A stretch of DNA of 8,481 bases from Paradesertivirga sp036399495. GTDB lineage: Bacteria; Bacteroidota; Bacteroidia; Sphingobacteriales; Sphingobacteriaceae. Location of the stretch: assembly GCA_036399495.1 (NCBI GenBank), contig DASWMZ010000190.1, positions 1-8,481 on the forward strand. The letters run 5' to 3'. The notes under the pieces are model-generated. The model had not been told where the DNA came from, searched no databases, and was given only the letters and a program-made list of their open reading frames with translations. This document shows positions 1 through 5,645 of the stretch, piece by piece (position 1 is the stretch's first letter; every line of letters starts with the position of its first letter). The position numbers and the translations under genes are program-made.

Positions 1-1992
1 GTCCTGCACCAACGCCATCACTTTATCAAAGGAAATGCCATCCGACTCCTGCAACCCGAATAATTGATAAAACCGAGGAGAAACCGTAAGTTTCTGGCTA
101 GACTGTTGTAATTGCCAGATGCCTAGTTCAGCAGATTCAGCCGCCATCCGCAGACTTTCTTCAGCTCTTTCTACTTCTCGCCTTGAATTGACGTTTTCAG
201 TGACCTCGTATACAAAGGCAAGTATACCGTCAATTGTCCCCTGGTTATTCTTACGGGCGAGATAATTGAAAGTAAAAAATCTGTCCCGTGTCTTCCCGCC
301 TTCATGCTCTGCCACCGGGATAAGAAGCTCATTAACCGTAAATCGTTCGCCCGTTTTATAAACATTCTTTAAAATGTCTTCAACAGGCGTTCCGGTAAGT
401 TCTGGCAGTGCTTCGAGGATCGCCCTTCCTTCAAGGTTTCTGCCCGGAAGCAGTTCCTGGTATGCCGGATTCACTAATTCGAAAACTAAATCAGAGCCTC
501 CAAGTACACAAATACCAGCAGGTGCCAGCATAATAAAACTTTTCAACCGCTCACGCTCTATTTCAGATTCCATCCTGGCCGCCAGCAATTCTTCATTAAT
601 TGCGGCCTGCTCCTCGTTCGCAGATGAAAGCTCCTCGTTCATTGAGGTTAACTCTTCATTCATCGCCTGAGCCTCCTCTTCGGCTTCTTCGATTTTCCTC
701 CGGCTGACCACCTGACTAGTCACATCTATAGCTACTGCTAGTACTCCTGAGGTGGAACCATCTGCTTCCTTGACTGGCCGGTAAGTAAAGTTTAGGAACC
801 GGGTCTCCAAAGCTTCTTCTCGTATCAATTCTACTGGAGCCTCATCAAAATTCAACGCTTTATCATCGTAATAAACTTCATCCAGCAAAGGCTTAAATGC
901 TTTTTTCAAATGTGGAAGTCCTTCAAAAATGGGTCTTTTGCTAAACTCTGTACCGAGGCCCCATAGTTTAAACATCGTTTCATTGGCCACATCTATAACA
1001 TACTCTTGTCCGGATAATATGCACATGGCAACCGGGGCCTGCATAATCATGCGGTTGAGATTTTGCTGACTTAGTTCCACCTGTCTTTTTTCCTGAAGAG
1101 CCAGCTCATTTAGCCGGGCGTTTTCAAGAGATAAACCAATTCGCAAGGCGAAATCAGTTGCAAATTGCAGGTCTATCTCGTCATACTGTTTACCATCAAC
1201 AGTAGAGATGAAGTTAATTGTCCCCGTTGTACGATTCTGCACCTTCATAGGTACGATGATAGAAGAGCGGAGATTCAGCTTTTTAATCATCTCTAACTGC
1301 TCCTTATCTTGAATTGCCTGTTCCAGCATTTCAGGAGTCACCACAGGTACAAGAAATGATTCTCCAGTTCTTAACGCATGTTGTGTAGCGCCTTGGCCAT
1401 GAATTGTTAGTGGATTTCTCCTACGGTGGTCTAGTGACCAATCCATATATTCTTGCGAGTCGTTTTTAACGACTAAGAGGTCAATGTCCTCGCCATTCAC
1501 CACATTGATAGTGAACCAATCGGCAAACTTAGGCACGATAAGGTCTGAAATCTGTTCTAAAGCAGTACTAGTGTTCACCGCAATACCAACCACTTCAGTC
1601 GCCAGCATGAGATATTCGGCCAGTACAGCTCTCTTCTTTTTTGCTGTGATATCTCTTACAGAGCTTAACCGGCTTTCCTTTTGATTGAAAACAAACGGAT
1701 ATAAGGTTTCTTCCACTTCAACTACCTGCTTACTCTTATTAAAATGAGAAGTCTCCAGGATAAAGGTTTCATTTCCTGAAGATTTACATTCCAGAGGAAC
1801 TCCGACGTTAAGGTCTAAAAGAGTCATCGTAAGAAACTCCTCTCTTGAATATCCATACATCCGAACCGCTGAGTCGTTTACTTCCAGAAAGCTGAGCGTT
1901 TCATCATCGACAATCCACATGGCTTGCGTATTTTGATGAAACAGGATCTGAAAGATTGGTTGGTTAAGATATTCTTCGGGGTTGACGTGCAT
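1..1992 (-). CDS. Multi-PAS/GAF sensor protein, probable histidine kinase (C-terminus beyond window)
   Basis: The frame stays open for 664 codons from the ATG at 1992 to the left edge. Visible domains in order: PAS at about residues 10-118 (AMWIVDDETLSFLEVNDSA, then GYSREEF and a VRDITAKK exit), GAF at about 135-295 (LRSSIIVPMKV and the closing LSLENARLNEL), PAS at about 310-430 (APVAMCIL ... AIDVTSQ), a charged coiled coil at about 430-485 with four NEE-containing heptads, PAS at about 485-602 (APAGICVLGG ... YEVTENV) and the start of a fourth PAS at about 612 (ESAELGIWQL). There is no signal peptide or membrane segment, so it is probably cytoplasmic. An in-frame TAA 12 nt upstream (2005-2007, the stop of the recombinase relic) fixes the start; no clear ribosome binding site precedes it. 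The kinase (HisKA/HATPase) part is inferred from the architecture and is not visible; a diguanylate cyclase or other output cannot be excluded. Confidence 0.85.
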   Translation of the reverse strand, partial: MHVNPEEYLNQPIFQILFHQNTQAMWIVDDETLSFLEVNDSAVRMYGYSREEFLTMTLLDLNVGVPLECKSSGNETFILETSHFNKSKQVVEVEETLYPFVFNQKESRLSSVRDITAKKKRAVLAEYLMLATEVVGIAVNTSTALEQISDLIVPKFADWFTINVVNGEDIDLLVVKNDSQEYMDWSLDHRRRNPLTIHGQGATQHALRTGESFLVPVVTPEMLEQAIQDKEQLEMIKKLNLRSSIIVPMKVQNRTTGTINFISTVDGKQYDEIDLQFATDFALRIGLSLENARLNELALQEKRQVELSQQNLNRMIMQAPVAMCILSGQEYVIDVANETMFKLWGLGTEFSKRPIFEGLPHLKKAFKPLLDEVYYDDKALNFDEAPVELIREEALETRFLNFTYRPVKEADGSTSGVLAVAIDVTSQVVSRRKIEEAEEEAQAMNEELTSMNEELSSANEEQAAINEELLAARMESEIERERLKSFIMLAPAGICVLGGSDLVFELVNPAYQELLPGRNLEGRAILEALPELTGTPVEDILKNVYKTGERFTVNELLIPVAEHEGGKTRDRFFTFNYLARKNNQGTIDGILAFVYEVTENVNSRREVERAEESLRMAAESAELGIWQLQQSSQKLTVSPRFYQLFGLQESDGISFDKVMALVQD
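580..663 (-). repeat. Four tandem NEEL-type heptads encoded within the sensor gene
   Basis: Residues 444-471 of the sensor read as four 7-residue units: MNEELTS, MNEELSS, ANEEQAA, INEELLA. The period and the Leu/Met/Ala core positions fit a signalling coiled coil between the second and third PAS domains. Similar tandem NEEL linkers are familiar from PAS sensors and CheB/CheR/PAS hybrids. The repeat could expand or contract by slippage, but the four copies differ at the DNA level, so there is no sign of recent expansion. Confidence 0.8.
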
Positions 1993-2004
1993 TAGACTTG
2001 TTGT

Positions 2005-2639
2005 TTAAAAGGTAGAATGAGAGGGCTTGGGCGATACGGCCCCTCGTAGTTTTCGTGATTTGATATAATTTTCAACGGTTAATCTGCTGACTCCAAGAAT
2101 TCTCCCGATAGTAGCAACAGCAACTTTTTTGGATAACAGCTCTTTAATGGTATCATCCTTTCCGGTAAGCTTCGTCTCTTTCGAGAGTGAACCTTTGGGC
2201 CTTCCGACCTTTAATCCCTGGCTTTTCATTCGGGCCATTGCCTCTTTGGTTCGCTGGGAGATGAGGCTCCGTTCAACTTCGGCTGATAAAGAGAAAGCAA
2301 ATGCCAGCACTTTTGAGGATATGTTATCTCCTAACTCATACCCCTCTTTTATTGCAAATACTTTGCATTCTTTTTCCATGCAGCCATGTAAGATACTCAT
2401 AACCTCTATCAGGTTTCTTCCAACCGGGAGAGCTCACTGACAACTAAGATATCATCTGTTTTCATCTCAGATAAGGCCTTAGAAAGCTTGCGGTCTCCCA
2501 GACGAATTGTGCCGCTGATGGTTTCTTCAACCCACTAGTCAACGTGAAGCTTTTTAGCAGAGCAGTATTTAAGAATTTCGAAACGCTGGTTTTCGACAGT
2601 TTGCTTATCTGTTGAAACCCGGATGTACGCATAAATCAT
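2005..2639 (-). pseudogene. Serine site-specific recombinase (Mpi-like DNA invertase) pseudogene, nonsense plus frameshift
   Basis: Reading from the ATG at 2639 gives MIYAYIRVSTDKQTVENQRF, the start of a serine resolvase/invertase catalytic domain with Arg7 and nucleophile Ser9. Codon 35 is TAG (2535-2537) where DEWVEETISGT would be expected, so a GAG-to-TAG change is likely. At about 2420-2421 one G is missing from the codons for SRLGRNL, which shifts the frame. From about 2400 the reading resumes (EVMSILHGCMEKE ... KVLAFAFSLSAEVERSLISQRTKEAMARM) through the long E helix and GRPKGS linker into a C-terminal helix-turn-helix (ATIGRILGVSRLTVENYIKS). Restoring the base gives 211 codons, a normal length for the family. 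From memory the sequence is close to the Bacteroides Mpi master DNA invertase. The intact 131-codon 3' frame (2005-2400) lacks Ser9 and cannot be a recombinase by itself. The stop lies 12 nt before the sensor start, in the same frame. Confidence 0.88.
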
Positions 2640-2780
2640 AAGAAATGCTTAAGGGATAGGGAAACGGTGGGTTGAATAATTTTATGTATAACTATAGAAT
2701 GATAAAAAGCAGTATTTGTGTTAATTAGATCAAACTATATTAAGGGAGCCCTTTTATTACTCATTAGTTTTTATTCTTCA

Positions 2781-2813
2781 CCCGAGATAAAGTCGGGAGC
2801 TATAAGACCCGGC
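2781..2813 (+). promoter_or_regulatory. Possible pair of mutually exclusive hairpins in the CheB-like leader
   Basis: TCGGG at 2793-2797 can pair with CCCGA at 2781-2785 (perfect 5-bp stem, 7-nt loop) or with CCCGG(C) at 2808-2813 (GTCGGG with CCCGGC, one G-T pair, 10-nt loop). Sharing one strand between two stems is the geometry of a switch, but the stems are short and there is no T-run or known riboswitch core. If the region is not transcribed, they could instead be protein-binding sites or relics of the recombinase element. Confidence 0.25.
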
Positions 2814-2888
2814 TCAACCGAGAGGTCGTGTATTATTTGAAGTTAGCTAACATAAACAGAACCGCACAAATTACCAGGAGATGAAGCT

Positions 2889-2900
2889 CTTCCATGGAAG
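2889..2900. promoter_or_regulatory. Perfect 12-bp palindrome, candidate operator
   Basis: CTTCCATGGAAG is its own reverse complement with no spacer, about 155 bp upstream of the CheB-like start. A dimeric regulator could bind such a site, but there is no second copy in the window and no recognised regulator consensus. It may be chance. Confidence 0.2.
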
Positions 2901-2963
2901 CGTCTGCTTATTTCTGCAACCCTTTAGTAATAAAATACTTTTTTCACTGTTTCCGATTAGACA

Positions 2964-2987
2964 GCGCATCCTTTAGAAAGGCGGTGC
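2964..2987 (+). promoter_or_regulatory. Interrupted stem-loop about 66 bp upstream of the CheB-like gene
   Basis: CCTTT (2970-2974) and AAAGG (2977-2981) are separated by AG, and GCGC (2964-2967) pairs with GTGC (2984-2987) across a 2x2 internal loop, with one G-T pair. It would sit in the 5' untranslated region if the promoter is upstream. No T-run follows, so it is not a standard terminator. Confidence 0.25.
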
Positions 2988-3053
2988 TTCTGGTAACCGA
3001 AATATGTGTTTCCATAAATTCTGAGGCAAGTTTAATTTAAGGCGAGAGTAACG

Positions 3054-4085
3054 ATGGCAACACCCGAGAGAGAAAAGAAGAAAGATAAAATTTCCCAAAT
3101 AGTAGTAATAGGTACTTCAGCAGGTGGGCAGAATGCATTGGTAAAGTTAATCAGCCAGTTGCAGAAGGATTTTCCGGCTCCTATATTGGTTGTTCAACAT
3201 ATTTCAGCAGATGCTACCGGAGATGCGCTGTTAGATGCATTAAATACTCAAACTACACTCAGATGTGAGCATGCAGTTAACAAAGCGGGTCTCAAACCAG
3301 GCCATGTCTATATAGCACCCTCAGACCATCATCTGATGGTAGATAAAAATCAAACTCTTTTGGTAACCAAGGGGGCACAGGAAAACAGGTCGCGTCCAGG
3401 AATAGACCCTCTGTTTCGTTCTGCCGCTGTAGCTTTTAGAAATAAGGTTATAGGCATTATATTGACCGGTTACCTTGACGATGGAGTAGCAGGCCTGGTA
3501 GTAATAAAAAGATGCGGTGGGATCTGCATTGTTCAAGATCCGGCGGATGCCGAATATCCGGATATGCCTCAGAACGCTATCAATCACGTGAAGGTTGATT
3601 ATACAGTACCGCTATCAGAAATGGGCGGGTTGCTTTACCAACTCCTGACTCGAAAATTGGAAAAGCTAAAGCCTATTCCGAAAGATATACTAATAGAAGC
3701 CAAGATTGCACAACGGGTTCTAAGTGATCTGCCTTCGGTAAATGCTTTAGGCGATCAGGTGCCATTCAATTGTCCCGGCTGTGGTGGTGTGCTATGGAAA
3801 ATGGATGCAAGTTCGCCTGTTCGGTTTCGGTGTCATACGGGGCATGCTTATACTGAATCTTCTTTGCTTGCAGAACAAACCATGAAAATTGAAGAGACCA
3901 TGTGGACTGCTCTCAGAATGTTTGAGGAGCGAAAGAATTTGCTGGATACCATGGCCAGAGATCATGGAGGTGCAACTGCAAAATCAGCGTTAGAACGAGC
4001 AGCCCTGTCTCAAGTCCATATTGACCGAATCAAGGCAATATTAAAAGCCAATGACAAGGCTACTTCTCAAGATGTACCTGTTTAA
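3054..4085 (+). CDS. Stand-alone CheB-type protein-glutamate methylesterase with C-terminal zinc-ribbon-like module
   Basis: The 343-residue protein opens directly with the CheB esterase domain: IVVIGTSAGGQNAL (Ser22 nucleophile in GTSAGG), VVQHIS (His49), GHVYIAPSDHHLMV, RSRPGIDPLFRSAA, and ILTGYLDDGVAGL with Asp143 as the likely third triad member, then VQDPADAEYPDMPQNAI. CheB removes methyl groups from (or deamidates) glutamyl side chains of chemoreceptors. Classical CheB has an N-terminal phospho-receiver domain; here it is absent. Residues 238-266 carry Cys240, Cys243, Cys260 and His264 (CPGC ... CHTGH), a probable zinc site, followed by a helical tail. Chemotaxis proteins of this CheB-only type usually act with CheR or PAS partners rather than in a core chemotaxis array, so the substrate is uncertain. 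An in-frame TAA at 3033-3035 leaves ATG 3054 as the start; a weak AAGGCGAG lies about 10 nt upstream. The gene is divergent from the PAS sensor across the recombinase relic. Confidence 0.93.
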   Translation: MATPEREKKKDKISQIVVIGTSAGGQNALVKLISQLQKDFPAPILVVQHISADATGDALLDALNTQTTLRCEHAVNKAGLKPGHVYIAPSDHHLMVDKNQTLLVTKGAQENRSRPGIDPLFRSAAVAFRNKVIGIILTGYLDDGVAGLVVIKRCGGICIVQDPADAEYPDMPQNAINHVKVDYTVPLSEMGGLLYQLLTRKLEKLKPIPKDILIEAKIAQRVLSDLPSVNALGDQVPFNCPGCGGVLWKMDASSPVRFRCHTGHAYTESSLLAEQTMKIEETMWTALRMFEERKNLLDTMARDHGGATAKSALERAALSQVHIDRIKAILKANDKATSQDVPV

Positions 4086-4313
4086 TCTCACCTTCCTCGG
4101 TAGGAGTTCAAAGATCTCGATTATTGCGATTCTCTTGTTCTGCTTTTAAATAAATAACTGCTAAATAAGAATGGTACCTAAGTAAATAATAAACGGCTTC
4201 GTGAGGATCCCTTGGGATGCTATGCTCTTAATATTTAACCAGATGATTAGCCGAAATTTAATATCGGTCTCTTGCTCCAACAGTGGATTCGCAAAAAATA
4301 TTTTGGCTTTCCG
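4086..4313. other. Convergent intergenic gap, no clear terminator
   Basis: This gap lies between the 3' ends of the CheB-like gene and the phosphoesterase gene. Only weak inverted repeats are visible: CTTCCT/AGGAG near 4090-4110, ATCCC-TT-GGGAT at 4207-4218, and an AT-rich imperfect stem CCGA/TCGG at 4251-4267. None is followed by a T-run in either direction, so termination may be Rho-dependent or unconventional. Confidence 0.5.
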
Positions 4314-5159
4314 TTACACCTTATTCCTATTTATGATCGGGTTTTTACTGGCATTTACCTGATAGGTAGAAATCTTATTTTGCTGGTCAACTTCAACGAT
4401 GCGGTAACCTTTATATTCGGTACCCCAATTGCCACCAAAGTGCCCGTCGAAAAAGTGTGGAAGTTTGTTTGTATATCGAACGTTATCAAGGTTATGATCA
4501 TGCCCGTGAAAAACAGCTTTTACATTCGGGAAGGTATGTAATAGTTTTATTATAGGCTCACATGTGATAAAAAAGGTGTCTTCAGGCAACCATTGATAGG
4601 GCGGGATGTGAAGAACCACAAACACAATAGTTTTATGCTTTAGTTTGTCTAATTCTGTCTTTAAGAAATTCTCGTTGGGACATATATACTCCCCCTTTGC
4701 ATTAGAAGTATTTGCAAGCACAAAACCCACTTCCTTTTTTATGAATGAGTAATTATCCTCGTATCCAAAAACCGATTTCCAAGTTGCTGTATCCGCATGA
4801 TCATGATTGCCGGGCAGAGCGTAAAATGGAATTTTAAACTTGTTGAAATACTTTTCCTTAACGACTTTCAAAAGCTCTGGCTTATCGTGTACAATATCAC
4901 CGTTGATAATGATAAAATCTAACGGTTGCTTCTGATGTTCAGCGTTTATCCAGCTAACCAGGTCTGAAAAGTGCTTATCCGAATCTATGTCAGGCTGCCC
5001 GTAGTGGCCGTCTGAAGCGAGGGCAAATCTTAAACTTAATGGTGGCTGCTGACTATCAATTAGCGCATTCACCGGCGAAGCGAATAAGTTTACATCCTGT
5101 AAAGCTGTGATGGCACCTATGCCAGTCAAGGTTTTTATAAACGATCTGCGATTACTCAT
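4314..5159 (-). CDS. Tat-exported calcineurin-like metallophosphoesterase
   Basis: The 281-residue protein begins MSNRRSFIKTLTGIGAITAL, a twin-arginine leader (Arg4-Arg5, SRRxFLK-like) with a short hydrophobic stretch, so it is probably exported folded with its metals. The calcineurin-like dinuclear metal motifs appear in order: SDGHYG (Asp50, His52), NGDIVHD (Asp88), GNHDH (Asn118, His119, Asp120), LHIPPY (His184) and HGHDH (His218, His220). All expected ligands are present, so it should be catalytically active on phosphomonoesters or phosphodiesters; the substrate cannot be read from sequence. The end (FFDGHFGGNWG...GYRIVEV) resembles Bacteroidota secreted phosphoesterases. An in-frame TAA just upstream (5163-5165) fixes the start. 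The promoter must lie in or beyond the IS200-like relic upstream, unless it is read from the DUF1501 operon. It could be related to cyclic-nucleotide phosphodiesterases, but that is only a family-level guess. Confidence 0.92.
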   Translation of the reverse strand: MSNRRSFIKTLTGIGAITALQDVNLFASPVNALIDSQQPPLSLRFALASDGHYGQPDIDSDKHFSDLVSWINAEHQKQPLDFIIINGDIVHDKPELLKVVKEKYFNKFKIPFYALPGNHDHADTATWKSVFGYEDNYSFIKKEVGFVLANTSNAKGEYICPNENFLKTELDKLKHKTIVFVVLHIPPYQWLPEDTFFITCEPIIKLLHTFPNVKAVFHGHDHNLDNVRYTNKLPHFFDGHFGGNWGTEYKGYRIVEVDQQNKISTYQVNASKNPIINRNKV

Positions 5160-5190
5160 GAGTTATAGGGGAAAGTCAAAATTAAACTAC

Positions 5191-5208
5191 TATTGGCTAA
5201 AGCCGATA
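5191..5208. repeat. Imperfect palindrome with AGCC/GGCT core (IS200-like end hairpin or REP-like unit)
   Basis: TATTGGCTAAAGCCGATA pairs as TAT-GGCT with AGCC-ATA around an AA loop, with one T/G mismatch between the two stem segments. It lies 32 bp upstream of the phosphoesterase start and 25 bp centre-to-centre from a related palindrome. Confidence 0.6.
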
Positions 5209-5217
5209 GATTTGTTA

Positions 5218-5231
5218 TCGACTAAAGTCGA
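5218..5231. repeat. Perfect palindrome TCGACT-AA-AGTCGA (IS200-like end hairpin or REP-like unit)
   Basis: A 6-bp perfect stem with a 2-nt spacer. It shares the CTAAAG core (CTTTAG on the other strand) with the palindromes at 5191-5208 and 5493-5504. It abuts the truncated end of the tnpA relic, where the right-end hairpin of an IS200-type element would be expected. Confidence 0.6.
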
Positions 5232-5238
5232 CTTGCAA

Positions 5239-5479
5239 TCATTGCACCAACTTACTAATGGCTAAATGCGGAGGAACAGACACATACATATGCACATGAT
5301 CTTTACTTACATGACCTTTTAGTATGTATACTTCCTGCTCTTTACATATTTGTCGAAGCAATTCACGTACTCGACTACCAACTAGACCACTCAATACCTA
5401 CTTACGATATTTTCGTTATCCAAACTATATGATATCTGCAATCATAGGTCGTAGGAGATGGCTTGCGGTAATTCTGCAC
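5239..5479 (-). pseudogene. tnpA: IS200/IS605-family transposase (HUH/Y1) remnant
   Basis: On the minus strand from about 5479 the translation reads NYRKPSPTTYDCRYHIVWITK, then after a +1 slip in AAAA (5410-5413) continues KYRK, stop TAG (5398-5400), VLSGLVGSRVRELLRQICKE, QEVYILKGHVSKDHVHMYVS, VPPHLAISKLVQ, stop TGA (5239-5241). HIVWITKYRK, the His-x-His of DHVHM (HUH metal site) and VPPHLAISKLVQ are hallmarks of IS200-type TnpA, a single-strand DNA transposase that uses one catalytic tyrosine. Two stops, one frameshift and loss of the C-terminal third, where the nucleophilic Tyr belongs, make it dead. A GTG at 5477-5479 is in frame with the first block; the true start is not certain. Confidence 0.88.
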
Positions 5480-5492
5480 ATCACACTATATT

Positions 5493-5504
5493 AAACTAAA
5501 GTCT
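5493..5504. repeat. Third CTTTAG-core palindrome, on the 5' side of tnpA
   Basis: On the minus strand AGACT-TT-AGTTT forms a 5-bp stem including one G-T pair. Its position just upstream of the tnpA relic is where the left-end hairpin of an IS200-type element lies, which makes it a likely counterpart of the 5218-5231 palindrome. A small GGGA-TTT-TCCC inverted repeat at 5518-5528 follows outside it. Nothing else is recognisable from 5529 to the end of the DUF1501 gene at 5646. Confidence 0.45.
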
Positions 5505-5645
5505 TCTCCTAAGGCCAGGGATTTTCCCCCAGATGATGATATTAATTTAAAAAGAACGGATGCTTGTACAAATATGATCACCCAATATTGTTATACTGTT
5601 AAAATCTGATTAAAGATCAATTAAGCTTTCTTGATTTATTTTTGG

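Larger units (their letters stand above)
2640..3053. other. Gene-free divergent region with several small palindromes
   Basis: No credible coding frame is seen here on either strand. The stretch separates the start of the recombinase relic (minus) from the CheB-like gene (plus) and must hold the latter's promoter, but no sigma-factor motif can be assigned with confidence. It contains palindromes listed separately at 2781-2813, 2889-2900 and 2964-2987, plus a short one at 2742-2753 (AAGGG, AG, CCCTT). The 3' part is more structured than the AT-rich 5' part. Confidence 0.6.
5191..5505 (-). mobile_element. Decayed IS200/IS605-family element
   Basis: A broken tnpA (5239-5479) is bracketed by short palindromes that share a CTTTAG core: two on its 3' side (5191-5208 and 5218-5231) and one on its 5' side (5493-5504). 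IS200/IS605 elements have subterminal hairpins rather than inverted terminal repeats and make no target duplication, which fits. At about 315 bp the relic is about half the usual length for an IS200-type element, because the C-terminal third of tnpA, including the region of the catalytic tyrosine, is missing. The exact ends are not determinable from one copy. Confidence 0.65.

Noticed and set aside
374..670. Serine-rich plus-strand frame
   Set aside because: It is the antisense of the sensor coiled coil and third PAS; the Ser-rich composition is the mirror of the Glu-rich heptads.
2005..2400. 131-codon minus-strand frame as an independent small DNA-binding gene
   Set aside because: It is the 3' part of the broken recombinase: it begins mid-domain after a frameshift and lacks the catalytic serine, and the missing N-terminal part is readable just upstream.
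2129..2440. Plus-strand frame opposite the recombinase
   Set aside because: It is antisense to a recognisable recombinase sequence and its translation shows no family features.
2649..2747. Direct repeat TTAAGGGA at 2649-2656 and 2740-2747
   Set aside because: Eight bases in AT-rich sequence is within chance expectation, and nothing links the copies to element ends.
3321..3587. Minus-strand frame inside the CheB-like gene
   Set aside because: Antisense to the catalytic CheB domain; no independent evidence for coding.
4207..4218. ATCCC-TT-GGGAT as a terminator
   Set aside because: The stem is short with a 2-nt spacer and no T-run follows on either strand.
4272..4541. Plus-strand 89-codon frame
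   Set aside because: Mostly antisense to the well-conserved C-terminal end of the phosphoesterase; no recognisable motifs.
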